Assembly: GCA_964410675.1 (NCBI GenBank)
Contig: CAYPIB010000001.1
Coordinates: 26,888 to 90,887, forward strand
DNA: 64,000 nucleotides
Source of the DNA: RGIG3040 sp964410675
GTDB taxonomy: Bacteria; Bacillota; Clostridia; Lachnospirales; Lachnospiraceae
Reading direction: 5' to 3'
Below are positions 27,597 to 34,958 of the stretch, in pieces. The notes beneath the pieces are model-generated. The model had not been told where the DNA came from. It made no database searches and worked only from the letters and a program-made list of their open reading frames with translations. Each line of letters starts with the position of its first letter. Positions within the stretch are counted from its first letter, which is position 1. Both the position numbers and the translations under genes were made by a program.

Positions 27597-28388
27597 TTAT
27601 TCTAAGTTCATTTGATATACTTTGACATAATCAATTTCAAATTTGTTATTTTCATTTTTAATGTTTTCTAAATCATATAAATTTAGCATTAATTGCATCG
27701 GATAGTTTGGAATTTGTTTAATACTATTTATCAAAGTTCCATTTATATAGAAATCAATCGAATCAGGTTTCCAATCTATCGCATAGACATTCCATTCCTT
27801 GGTATTTAAATCAAATTCTTGTTCATAAAAACAATCACTTAAAGAGGTATCTCCGAAAGGATGCACTCCATAGCCAATAACTGCTTTGTCTTTTTGAGTA
27901 TTATAACCTTTTAACTCAAAAATGCATATTTCTGCAGATTGCTCCCTTGTTTCCTCAATACCAATCAACCACAATGCCGCAACATTCTCTTTAGAAAGTT
28001 TGCATTTGGCGCGAAACTCTATATAGCCAAATAGTGGTGCAACCTTAAGTTCTTTATCTTGAGCTTCTCGAACCACCAGTCCCTTTTTAAAATGATGCTG
28101 CCCCTTCTTGCTGCCAACCTGTCCAGAAAGTACTCCCGTTTGAAGGTTTGAAACCCTTACCCCGCCATTGTATTCCGGACACCATGGTTTTTGTTCATCA
28201 GAAATATATAATGATAAAATACTGTCCCTAATGATATACGATGGTCTGGATGCTTCTCTGCTGCTCCACTGAGGTAAATAGAATGGAAACCAATAATTAT
28301 CATTAAGCTTATTCTCTAAAAAATCATCGTACATAATTAGTTCATATTTTTCTTTTTCCATACAATTTAACATATTACCTTGCCCCAT
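27597..28388 (-). CDS. GH16-like concanavalin fold protein with altered active site
   Basis: A 263-residue protein with the jelly-roll features of glycoside hydrolase family 16: GYIEFRAKCKLS, then the catalytic strand, then EWNVYAIDWKPDSIDFYING. The catalytic consensus E-x-D-x-x-E is present as E153-I-C155-I-F-E158, so the nucleophile and acid/base glutamates remain but the middle Asp is Cys. No signal peptide is visible, which is odd for a GH16 enzyme. ATG 28388 has AGGAGG six bases upstream and lies 16 bases behind the anti-sigma gene. It may be a sugar-binding protein or an enzyme with changed activity. Confidence 0.75.
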   Translation of the reverse strand: MGQGNMLNCMEKEKYELIMYDDFLENKLNDNYWFPFYLPQWSSREASRPSYIIRDSILSLYISDEQKPWCPEYNGGVRVSNLQTGVLSGQVGSKKGQHHFKKGLVVREAQDKELKVAPLFGYIEFRAKCKLSKENVAALWLIGIEETREQSAEICIFELKGYNTQKDKAVIGYGVHPFGDTSLSDCFYEQEFDLNTKEWNVYAIDWKPDSIDFYINGTLINSIKQIPNYPMQLMLNLYDLENIKNENNKFEIDYVKVYQMNLE

Positions 28389-28404
28389 ATTGTCCTCCTA
28401 TTCC

Positions 28405-28728
28405 TTAAACTACGATTTTAAAGTCAACAAAGATATATAGGAATAGAAGCATTGCAGCAACGGTTAAAATCGTCAGTAATACGCCTTTTAATAATGACAA
28501 AAACATTCCTTTTTTCCATCTTCTCGATAACTTTATAACCGCATCTGCTTCTTTTAAATTTTGTTCTATATGCATATCTGGTATAGCTTGATTCATTGCT
28601 TCCAATTCAGCTTTACAGCCTTCACATCCTGCAAGATGTTCCTCGACCATCACTTTGCTTTCATTGCTGCATATATCGTCATGGTACAAGGGAAGTAAGT
28701 CCCCGATAACCTCACATGATAGTTTCAT
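28405..28728 (-). CDS. Zinc-finger anti-sigma factor
   Basis: A 107-residue protein. The N-terminal zinc-binding anti-sigma domain has Cys5 and the H-x3-C-x2-C in EEHLAGCEGCKAEL. A single membrane segment lies at about residues 80-103. It should hold the ECF sigma factor inactive at the membrane until a signal arrives. The ATG at 28728 overlaps the sigma stop codon (ATGA) and uses the AGGAGG in the sigma gene's last codons, so the two are coupled. The longer frame from 28782 is rejected. Confidence 0.88.
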   Translation of the reverse strand: MKLSCEVIGDLLPLYHDDICSNESKVMVEEHLAGCEGCKAELEAMNQAIPDMHIEQNLKEADAVIKLSRRWKKGMFLSLLKGVLLTILTVAAMLLFLYIFVDFKIVV

Positions 28729-29198
28729 TTCATCGCCTCCTGTAATTGTTTTTTTGCCCTGTAAAAAATCAATCTCGCCCAACTGTCTGTTTTTTCGAAC
28801 AGTTCCCCGATTTGAAAAAATGACAGTTCTCCAAATACTCTCAATGTAAACACTTCTTTATACGGCTCCTTCAAATTGTGAAGTAAAATGTGCAACTGCC
28901 GTATCGCTTCTTTATCAAGATAATCTGTTTCTAAATTGAGCGTGGTATCAGATAAATTTGTATCCAAGTCCGATACGATTCGTTTTTGTTTTAGATAAAG
29001 CGTAAAATATGTGTTTTTTGCAATCTGGCAAAGCCATACATATAATTTACAAGTTCCGTTAAACTTGTCAATGTGATGCATCGCTTTAAAAAAGGTTTCC
29101 TGTGTAACCTCTTCTGTAATTGCTTCATCCCGACTGAGAGATAAAACATATTGATACACATCCGCAAAGTGCTTCTCATATATTTCGCCGAAATCCAT
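28725..29198 (-). CDS. ECF RNA polymerase sigma factor
   Basis: A 157-residue sigma-70 factor with region 2 (HFADVYQYVLSLSRDEAITEEVTQETFFKAM) and region 4 (LKEPYKEVFTLRVFGELSFFQIGELFEKT). The ATG at 29198 with GGAGGTGAGAAAGTG upstream is preferred to the frame beginning at 29237. It is followed by its anti-sigma factor with a four-base overlap and then by the GH16-like and DUF5131 genes. A usual ECF factor activates its own operon, so these two proteins are its likely first targets. The signal is unknown. Confidence 0.9.
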   Translation of the reverse strand: MDFGEIYEKHFADVYQYVLSLSRDEAITEEVTQETFFKAMHHIDKFNGTCKLYVWLCQIAKNTYFTLYLKQKRIVSDLDTNLSDTTLNLETDYLDKEAIRQLHILLHNLKEPYKEVFTLRVFGELSFFQIGELFEKTDSWARLIFYRAKKQLQEAMK

Positions 29199-29265
29199 CA
29201 CTTTCTCACCTCCAAGTATAAGACTGGGCATTACCAAAAGCGTTTCAAACTATATTATAAAATTT

Positions 29266-29927
29266 CTATCCAATTACCATAACACTAAGAAAATCAGCTA
29301 AAAAATGCACAATGATAGGACAATAACGAATACACATTGAGTCGCTACGGCCGCAATTGGAAATGTGCCGGTTAAATAAAGTTTTATAAAATATGCAGGT
29401 AAATGCAATAAGACAAACAATATTGTAGATATAATATTTGCCTTTCTCTCTGATACAAATGCCGATAATGCGTTTAATCCCCATCCCCGATAAACAAGCT
29501 CTTCAACAAATGCTACCATAACAAATGTTGGGAAATGCTTGTAAAAATTGAACGTTGGATTTATCCAAAAACCTCCATGATTAAAAAACATTGCACCTAA
29601 AGTATATATAATAATAATTGCTACTGTAATAATAAACGGTTTCATGTGGGGTTTATTTGTAAAAAGCTGTTTCCATGTTGTAGGAATATCTTTAGCATAT
29701 AGCTTTAATAGAATGATTGCAGGAACAGCCCATAAAAACCGACTGATAAAATCATATATGTAATTTATCAGACTGCCTCTCTGTGTGCCGAAAAAAAGTC
29801 TCGTATAATTCCAGGCATTTGTCACCATCGCCCATAACACTACAAACATAATAAGTGAAATGATGACCTTCCTAAAAGATAATTGATAAGCCTTTTGTTG
29901 TGTACTATTCTTCAATTGATTTCTCAT
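29266..29927 (-). pseudogene. CPBP intramembrane protease gene with C-terminal frameshift/deletion
   Basis: The main frame (29298-29927, 209 codons) is a CPBP protein with membrane segments and VEELVYRGWGLNALSA and LLHLPAYFIK motifs, but it stops abruptly after ATQCVFVIVLSL. The expected last segment with the motif PIIVHFLADFLS is present in another frame just downstream (to 29266), and about 15-17 residues between the two parts are missing. This suggests a small deletion plus a frame change. The start at 29927 overlaps the TetR gene, with GGGAGG in its last codons, so it was once translated with the regulator. A shortened but active protein cannot be ruled out. Confidence 0.65.
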
Positions 29928-30588
29928 TTCTATTGCCTCCCAGCATCATAAGAACTGTTTCGCAAAGGGTATCGAATAATCCGATAACATCTTGCGAACC
30001 TTTTGTCTGATTAAAATTAACAGAATTTTTGAATCGCATATCATGTAATAAAATACCATCACAACTGGCTGAAACAAAGGAAGCTATTTTATAAAGCGGC
30101 ATGACTGGTTTAAAATAACCGCTTTCAATGTGTTTCATTGCAAAAGTAAATGCTAATTCAAGTGCAGAATGATTACTTTCTTTGACTTTTAATCCATTTT
30201 GTATTTTTTCTCCCCGTTTTGGGTAAGCCTCATACAGCATCAAAAGCTCAAAGCGAATTTTACTGAACAAACTGGACGAGTGATTTATATATTGTGCAAG
30301 GCATAAAAACGCCTCACGGATTACCTCTTCCGGCTTAAGTTCCTGATTCAGTATATCTTTTAATTTATCTTTGTAATCAATGCTTCTAAAGGAACGGTTA
30401 TGAACATCTATAATAATCTCATCTATATCCTTAAAATATCGATAAATTGCCCCTTGACTGAACCCTGCATGGTCAATAATATCCTGCATGGTTACTGCAA
30501 ATAAAGGTTTTTTCATGAAGACCTCAAATGCGGCATCTAATATTTGATTTTTTTTAGAATCCAAATATTCCTTACTTACCTTTGGCAC
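29905..30588 (-). CDS. TetR/AcrR family transcriptional regulator
   Basis: A 227-residue repressor. Residues about 10-57 are the TetR helix-turn-helix (ILDAAFEVFMKKPLFAVTMQDI, GFSQGAIYRYFKDIDEII), and the rest is the ligand-binding core. A 22-base palindrome lies just in front of the start (30607-30628) and is the likely self-operator. It overlaps the start of the damaged CPBP gene, which may be its target, and is divergent from a NimA-like gene that may also be controlled. Confidence 0.88.
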   Translation of the reverse strand: MPKVSKEYLDSKKNQILDAAFEVFMKKPLFAVTMQDIIDHAGFSQGAIYRYFKDIDEIIIDVHNRSFRSIDYKDKLKDILNQELKPEEVIREAFLCLAQYINHSSSLFSKIRFELLMLYEAYPKRGEKIQNGLKVKESNHSALELAFTFAMKHIESGYFKPVMPLYKIASFVSASCDGILLHDMRFKNSVNFNQTKGSQDVIGLFDTLCETVLMMLGGNRNEKSIEE

Positions 30589-30606
30589 AAAAACATCTCC
30601 TTAATT

Positions 30607-30628
30607 AAAATGAAACATGATTCATTTT
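30607..30628. promoter_or_regulatory. Probable TetR-type operator
   Basis: AAAATGAA (30607-30614) and TTCATTTT (30621-30628) are perfect inverted repeats around a CATG centre. The site is 19 bases upstream of the TetR start codon, in the place expected for self-repression. Confidence 0.55.
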
Positions 30629-30800
30629 TATTTTACTCGCTAAAAAGGACTTCGTCAATAATTTTTTGTATCGTTTTACAAAGTATAGGTAGATTATCAA
30701 TAATACCTCTTCATGTTATAATCTAATAAAATTTCAGGTAAATATTTTTTTGTTTACTGAGATGTGTTAATATATATTTATTAAAATTAGGAGGTCATAT

Positions 30801-31298
30801 ATGTTTAGAGAAATGCGAAGAAAAAAACAGCTTTTACCTGAAGAACTGACAGAGCAGATTATGAACAAGGGAATAACAGGTGTCTTAGGTGTAACAGGTG
30901 ATGACGGTTATCCATATACCGTTCCGGTGAACTATGTCTATGAGAACCGAATTATCTACTTTCATTGTGCTAAATCCGGTCATAAGCTCGATGCCATTAG
31001 AAATGACAACAAGGTGTCCTTCTGTGTAATTGAAAAAGAGGATGTTATTCCAGAAAAATTTACAGCCTGTTTCAGAAGTGCCATTGCGTTTGGCACAGCA
31101 TCAGAAATTACCGATGATGATGAAAAACTGCGGATGATGCGTCTGCTAAACAATAAATACTCTCCCGGTCTTGATGAAGACGGTGAAAAAGCAATTCAAA
31201 GAGAATGGAATATTCTATGCGTTATCAAAATTAATGTTGAGCACCTGACTGGAAAAGAAGGCATCGAGCTTGTGAAGCAACGTAAAAAGGTAGAGTAA
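30801..31298 (+). CDS. Pyridoxamine 5'-phosphate oxidase-like flavoprotein (NimA type)
   Basis: A 165-residue protein with the split-barrel flavin fold: GVLGVTGDDGYPYTVPVNYV and IYFHCAKSGHKLDAIRND are the FMN/substrate strands, and AIAFGTASEI is the third. The pattern matches NimA/PNPOx-like nitroreductase-type proteins that reduce nitro compounds or related molecules. ATG 30801 has AGGAGG six bases upstream. It is divergent from the TetR gene, so it might belong to that regulon. Confidence 0.85.
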   Translation: MFREMRRKKQLLPEELTEQIMNKGITGVLGVTGDDGYPYTVPVNYVYENRIIYFHCAKSGHKLDAIRNDNKVSFCVIEKEDVIPEKFTACFRSAIAFGTASEITDDDEKLRMMRLLNNKYSPGLDEDGEKAIQREWNILCVIKINVEHLTGKEGIELVKQRKKVE

Positions 31299-31323
31299 AG
31301 ATAACGTGTTACCATAAAAAAAT

Positions 31324-31347
31324 CCGACTGGCTGTTACACCAATCGG
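31324..31347 (-). terminator. Terminator after the VOC gene
   Basis: CCGACTGG (31324-31331) pairs with CCAATCGG (31340-31347) with one mismatch, and a run of seven T follows on the minus strand. It ends transcription of the VOC gene and may also protect the plus-strand NimA-like message. Confidence 0.65.
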
Positions 31348-31417
31348 CTGCGAGAAATATAGTATTATTGTTAAGGGGAATTTACAATCTGCTTAGTTTG
31401 CCTTTGTTATGCAGAGA

Positions 31418-31885
31418 TTAACTTTTTAAAAGCGTTTCTAAATCCGCTATAGTCACATCCATACGTTTGGAAATTTCCTCCATTGACATTCCAGAATCAA
31501 GGAAACGCTTTACAACCATCTTCATATTCTCGCCAACTTCAATAATATGTCCATCCAAATCGTAAAAGCGTATCGAGCGTTGACCCCATCCTGCTTCTTT
31601 AACGCCCTCACCCATATACCTAATATCATCACGCTGCTCTAATTTGGCAATAAAATCATCAAAATCGTCTTCCTCGAAGTACAACTCCATATTATGGGGT
31701 TCCTTCAATACGCTTTCCTTCGGAATATTTAACAGCCAATCAAATTCCTGCTGCAAAGAAAGCCCACCATAAAAAGAGAGGTTAATCCCATAATCTTGAA
31801 ACACTTTAAGTTCAAATAAATCCTCATAGAATTTTCTTGCAAGTTTTACATCGCTTACAGCAATGCAGATACCATGATATTTCAT
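31418..31885 (-). CDS. VOC family (glyoxalase-like) protein with C-terminal helical extension
   Basis: A 155-residue protein. Residues 1-115 are a VOC fold (MKYHGICIAVSDVKLARKFY, FYDLDGHIIEVGENM). The last 35 residues form a helical tail (FLDSGMSMEEISKRMDV) that looks like a small HTH-like segment and is frequent in this subfamily. The ATG at 31885 with GGAG eight bases upstream is used; the longer frame to 31987 only reads through a dispersed repeat. Substrate unknown; dioxygenase or resistance roles are possible in the superfamily. Confidence 0.85.
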   Translation of the reverse strand: MKYHGICIAVSDVKLARKFYEDLFELKVFQDYGINLSFYGGLSLQQEFDWLLNIPKESVLKEPHNMELYFEEDDFDDFIAKLEQRDDIRYMGEGVKEAGWGQRSIRFYDLDGHIIEVGENMKMVVKRFLDSGMSMEEISKRMDVTIADLETLLKS

Positions 31886-31913
31886 AATATTTGCTCCTTT
31901 ATTTTTTAATATT

Positions 31914-31996
31914 ATTAGATAATTATGAAACTCATTTCTGGTAGGGAGAATCTCATCCAAGCCGCCACGCAGAAATGAGTTTTGCAATTATCTATT
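31914..31996. repeat. Palindromic dispersed repeat, copy B
   Basis: The left arm ATTAGATAATTATGAAACTC (continuing ATTTCTG to 31940) pairs with the right arm CAGAAATGAGTTTTGCAATT (31970 onward, ending near 31996), around a 29-base spacer. The right arm plus the neighbouring GCCGCCACG matches copy A at 8101-8138. The pair behaves like a small mobile or BIME-like element: two arms here, one arm there. Confidence 0.6.
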
Positions 31997-32151
31997 AAGT
32001 TTTATATCTCTTAAGTGAGATTATATCATCTTTTCATGGATTGTGCCTCAGTTTTTTACCATTAGCTCTACGAAAATCTGCTTCAAGAGACCACAAAAGT
32101 CATTCTCCCATGTTCGTAAAATCATCCTCTTTACTGAAATAAGCTTGCAAG

Positions 32152-32487
32152 TTATTTATCAGTTGAGGATGGCTTTATCCAACATATTGTATTGGCTAAA
32201 ACTGCCACAACTGCTATTGTTCCGAACAAGCCCCACGGAATAATCCAAGAAATAGCCGAGGGCATTTCAAATCGATAAAATGTTGCTGTACCAAAAATTA
32301 TTGCCAGCATACTTGTACCGCCACCTACAACACGACAAAGTCTTTTTTTATTATATCTTTGCTTTTGCTCTTTACTTGCCGTATTGAACCCTGCTATTAA
32401 GAAACTGCCTTTTCCCATTAGTAAAACAATTGATATTGCTGCAAGTATAGCAACAACAAGCCAAGGTACCCATATTGGTGCATTCAT
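32152..32487 (-). CDS. DUF3784 family membrane protein
   Basis: A 111-residue protein with three membrane segments (residues about 5-25, 55-72 and 80-103). The central cytoplasmic motif GKGSFLIAGFNTASKEQKQRYNKKRLCR is the DUF3784 signature. ATG 32487 has AGGAGG seven bases upstream and is 12 bases behind the PadR regulator. A PadR repressor next to a small membrane protein is a common pair, so this gene is probably its target. Function unknown. Confidence 0.83.
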   Translation of the reverse strand: MNAPIWVPWLVVAILAAISIVLLMGKGSFLIAGFNTASKEQKQRYNKKRLCRVVGGGTSMLAIIFGTATFYRFEMPSAISWIIPWGLFGTIAVVAVLANTICWIKPSSTDK

Positions 32488-32499
32488 TGTTATGTCCTC

Positions 32500-33063
32500 C
32501 TATTCGTCATTTGCGTGTTTGGCGTTATCGGTCAAAAGTTTTTTTGCTTCTTCGCACCATTCTAAATAAGTGCGATATGTTTTTACACCAAATTCCACGG
32601 TAAGCAGATAGTACTTATGTGCGGTGTCATCGATAATTCTGTCTTTAAGTACTTTTTCAGTGCCCAATAGATATGGCAATTCTTTTTCTATCTTTTCTTG
32701 AAATGCTTCAATGTGTGTTATTGCCTGTTCCGCACCTTGATCATTGCCAAAAAATAGTTTGAGCAAAGTTTCATAACGAATCTCATCCTTTTCAGCCGGC
32801 AGCTTGAGCCACTTTCTTAAGTAATCTCGACCATCATCCGTTATGGTATATATTAACTTATTTCGCTTGTTACCCATGTCCTCTCTTTTGGTTGCTAAAC
32901 CCCGACTAACTAAATCACTTAAGGTAGGGTATATACTACCATAACTTGCACCCCAAAAATATTTTAATGTTGTATCCATCCTTTTCTTTATCTCATACCC
33001 TGTTAATTCTTCATGACTTAATAAACCTAAAATTACACAATCAAGCTTTTTTACTGTTGCCAT
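32500..33063 (-). CDS. PadR family transcriptional regulator
   Basis: A 187-residue regulator. The N-terminal winged helix reads LDCVILGLLSHEELTGYEIK and LKYFWGASYGSIYPTLSDLVSRGL, as in PadR. The C-terminal half is a Vir-type helical dimer domain. The start is ATG 33063, which overlaps the end of the upstream polyferredoxin-type gene by 23 bases and has AAAGGGAATCAATA before it. The frame that extends to 33168 is just the overlap with that gene. It likely controls itself and the DUF3784 gene. Confidence 0.88.
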   Translation of the reverse strand: MATVKKLDCVILGLLSHEELTGYEIKKRMDTTLKYFWGASYGSIYPTLSDLVSRGLATKREDMGNKRNKLIYTITDDGRDYLRKWLKLPAEKDEIRYETLLKLFFGNDQGAEQAITHIEAFQEKIEKELPYLLGTEKVLKDRIIDDTAHKYYLLTVEFGVKTYRTYLEWCEEAKKLLTDNAKHANDE

Positions 33064-33805
33064 TATTGATTCCCTTTCTTTTGCGCATTCCATACGACAG
33101 AACATTTTTAGGACAATTATCAATGCAGGCTCCGCATTGAATACATTCCAAATCTTTAATGTTCCCATCCTTTATTGCATTTACAATATTGACCCCCATA
33201 GGACATGCTTTATTGCATTTGCCGCAAGAAATGCAATTTACGCTCTCTTTGACCTTTATATGCAATCCTGGCAAGTGTAAGAGCCTGCGAAGTTTTGTTC
33301 CAAGTACCATGAAAGGAGCCATCCAACAAAAATAGTGACAGAAAATCCGTTTTCCGAACAAGACGGCTGGTATAAAAATCAGGCTTACAATACCATAATA
33401 GATGACATAACTTTGAATGGATAAAACAGAAATTCCATGCTTAGTCTCAAATAAAAAATCAACTGCTACAATTTCTCCTTTATGAAAATAGCTAAGAGCA
33501 ACTGAGGTCAACCAAATACCCCATATTATGTACTTGATGCTATTTTTCCAACCCTGCTTTGGACTTTTTTCATTGATTACAAATGTACATTCCTGCAAGC
33601 CTCCCGCAGGGCAAAGATACGCACAAAAAAATCTTCCAAATGGAATAGAAAGAATAAACATCAATGCAAACACGATAAAACTGCCGTTGATTATTCCACT
33701 TAACCCTGCATTAATTATGAGTGCCGGACTAAAATAATAGAGCGTAATCGGGAATAACAACAAAGATATTATTATAGATAATTTTCTGATATTCTGCCTT
33801 TTCAT
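33041..33805 (-). CDS. NapH/FixG-like membrane protein with two [4Fe-4S] clusters
   Basis: A 254-residue protein with four or five membrane segments and two cytoplasmic 4Fe-4S ferredoxin motifs near the end (CISCGKCNKACP and CIQCGACIDNCP). Two more Cys pairs lie in membrane loops (FCAYLCPAGGLQEC, FCHYFCWMAP), which match the NapH/CcoG group that moves electrons across the membrane. ATG 33805 has a GGAGTG-type site. It starts a transcript with the PadR and DUF3784 genes. A palindrome overlaps its probable promoter, so it is probably repressed by a TetR-like or PadR-like protein. Partner enzyme unknown. Confidence 0.82.
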   Translation of the reverse strand: MKRQNIRKLSIIISLLLFPITLYYFSPALIINAGLSGIINGSFIVFALMFILSIPFGRFFCAYLCPAGGLQECTFVINEKSPKQGWKNSIKYIIWGIWLTSVALSYFHKGEIVAVDFLFETKHGISVLSIQSYVIYYGIVSLIFIPAVLFGKRIFCHYFCWMAPFMVLGTKLRRLLHLPGLHIKVKESVNCISCGKCNKACPMGVNIVNAIKDGNIKDLECIQCGACIDNCPKNVLSYGMRKRKGINNGNSKKA

Positions 33806-33818
33806 AAATCACTCCTAT

Positions 33819-33843
33819 CTATCAGTCTGATAGCTTTAGTCAA
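33819..33843 (-). promoter_or_regulatory. Promoter -35 and palindromic operator upstream of the polyferredoxin-type gene
   Basis: Minus strand: TTGACT (33838-33843) as -35, then the perfect palindrome CTATCAGACTGATAG (33819-33833) in the spacer, then a weak -10 (TAGATA). An operator between -35 and -10 is the classic position for repression. The short distance to the start codon leaves little room for a leader, so the exact start site is uncertain. Confidence 0.45.
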
Positions 33844-33889
33844 GTATTTTCTTCATACGTGTACTTAAATATCAAATTTCTCTAACTCA

Positions 33890-34792
33890 TTAAAAATTAT
33901 AATTTAATTCAAGGCTTTTATATGATATTTTTAAATCGCTAATTATTTTTTCTCTAGCCTTTTCAAGCTCTAAGGCTACATCATGACTAATTTTACTCTG
34001 AAGCGATACCCGAACTTTAATATGCATACCTACTTTGAATATTTCACATCTCTTTTTCTTTACAATTTTATTCAAATATTTATCTACAATTGCATCAATG
34101 TTTTTCTTAATTATTACATCATCGGTAGTGCCGCCTAATAATTCCCTGAAGGCACAGATAAGCACCTTTATAGGTAGTTTTAAAGATACTAAAGCAAGAA
34201 TAAATGTAATAAAAAAATCACCTGTGTAATAAAAAAATCCTAAAGACCCATTTACATCAACGAAATAGAGAAATGCGACTGCGACCCCTATCCCTAACGA
34301 TTGCAGTCCATCAATTAAATTTGATTTAGATTCTGCGGTTAGAATTGTACTTGTATGATTAATTTTTTTATTTTGAATGATATTATAAAATCCAAGTCCA
34401 AAACATAAAATTACCATGCTGATAGTGTATGGCAGTACTGGTCCGATATTCATTGGCTTGCCTGTTCCATAAACAAAATATTCGTATGCGGGTATTGCAG
34501 TTCCCACGACAGATATGACTAATAACGATAGTGTGAGTAAGGATTTGAAAATTGCATATAATGGCTCTAAAAAGTAAAGACCATCAGGAAATGAAATTGT
34601 TCTTTTATTACTGACTTTATTAATGACAACTGCCACTATTGTTGAAATAAAAGCAATGAAGGAAAAAAAGCAGTCCAAAAACAGAGCTTGAATATGTGTA
34701 ACGGCAAATACCCAAATGCCTGCTCCAGCAATAATAAAATTTAATATGGAACTTACAATTAATGATTTTCTTTCTATATCTTTTTGTGTCAT
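33890..34792 (-). CDS. Cation diffusion facilitator-type transporter
   Basis: A 300-residue membrane protein with six segments in the order of CDF efflux pumps. TM2 has the D in ALFLDCFFSFIAF and TM5 the motif AESKSNLIDGLQSLGI. A cytoplasmic C-terminal domain starts near residue 205. The family exports Zn, Mn, Fe or other divalent ions against protons. The histidines of some zinc-type members are replaced in TM5 by Ser/Asn, so iron or manganese are also possible. Monocistronic with its own start at ATG 34792. Confidence 0.78.
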   Translation of the reverse strand: MTQKDIERKSLIVSSILNFIIAGAGIWVFAVTHIQALFLDCFFSFIAFISTIVAVVINKVSNKRTISFPDGLYFLEPLYAIFKSLLTLSLLVISVVGTAIPAYEYFVYGTGKPMNIGPVLPYTISMVILCFGLGFYNIIQNKKINHTSTILTAESKSNLIDGLQSLGIGVAVAFLYFVDVNGSLGFFYYTGDFFITFILALVSLKLPIKVLICAFRELLGGTTDDVIIKKNIDAIVDKYLNKIVKKKRCEIFKVGMHIKVRVSLQSKISHDVALELEKAREKIISDLKISYKSLELNYNF

Positions 34793-34912
34793 AATTCCTC
34801 CATTAAGATAAACGACTTATGTTTACTTACCTTATATACTGTATAAACTTGCCAATATTATCTTAGAATTAGATACAAACTTTGATAAAATGCTGTATCT
34901 GGCTTAAAGCGT

Positions 34913-34950
34913 AAAATAAGCGCATCACTTTGATATGATACGCTTATTTT
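34913..34950 (-). terminator. Terminator after ppdK
   Basis: AAAATAAGCG (34913-34922) pairs with CGCTTATTTT (34941-34950), and ATCA/TGAT pairing extends the stem inside. It lies 9 bases after the ppdK stop. Confidence 0.7.
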
Positions 34951-34958
34951 TATTTTTA

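Noticed and set aside
29266..29484. An independent 72-residue gene
   Set aside because: Only its last 18 residues look real, and they match the missing end of the CPBP protein in the other frame.
31886..31987. N-terminal extension of the VOC protein
   Set aside because: It translates the palindromic repeat; the ATG at 31885 has a better ribosome site and fits VOC proteins.
32500..33168. A longer PadR protein starting at 33168
   Set aside because: The extra N-terminus only reads the polyferredoxin gene in another frame; the ATG at 33063 has a ribosome site and fits the family.
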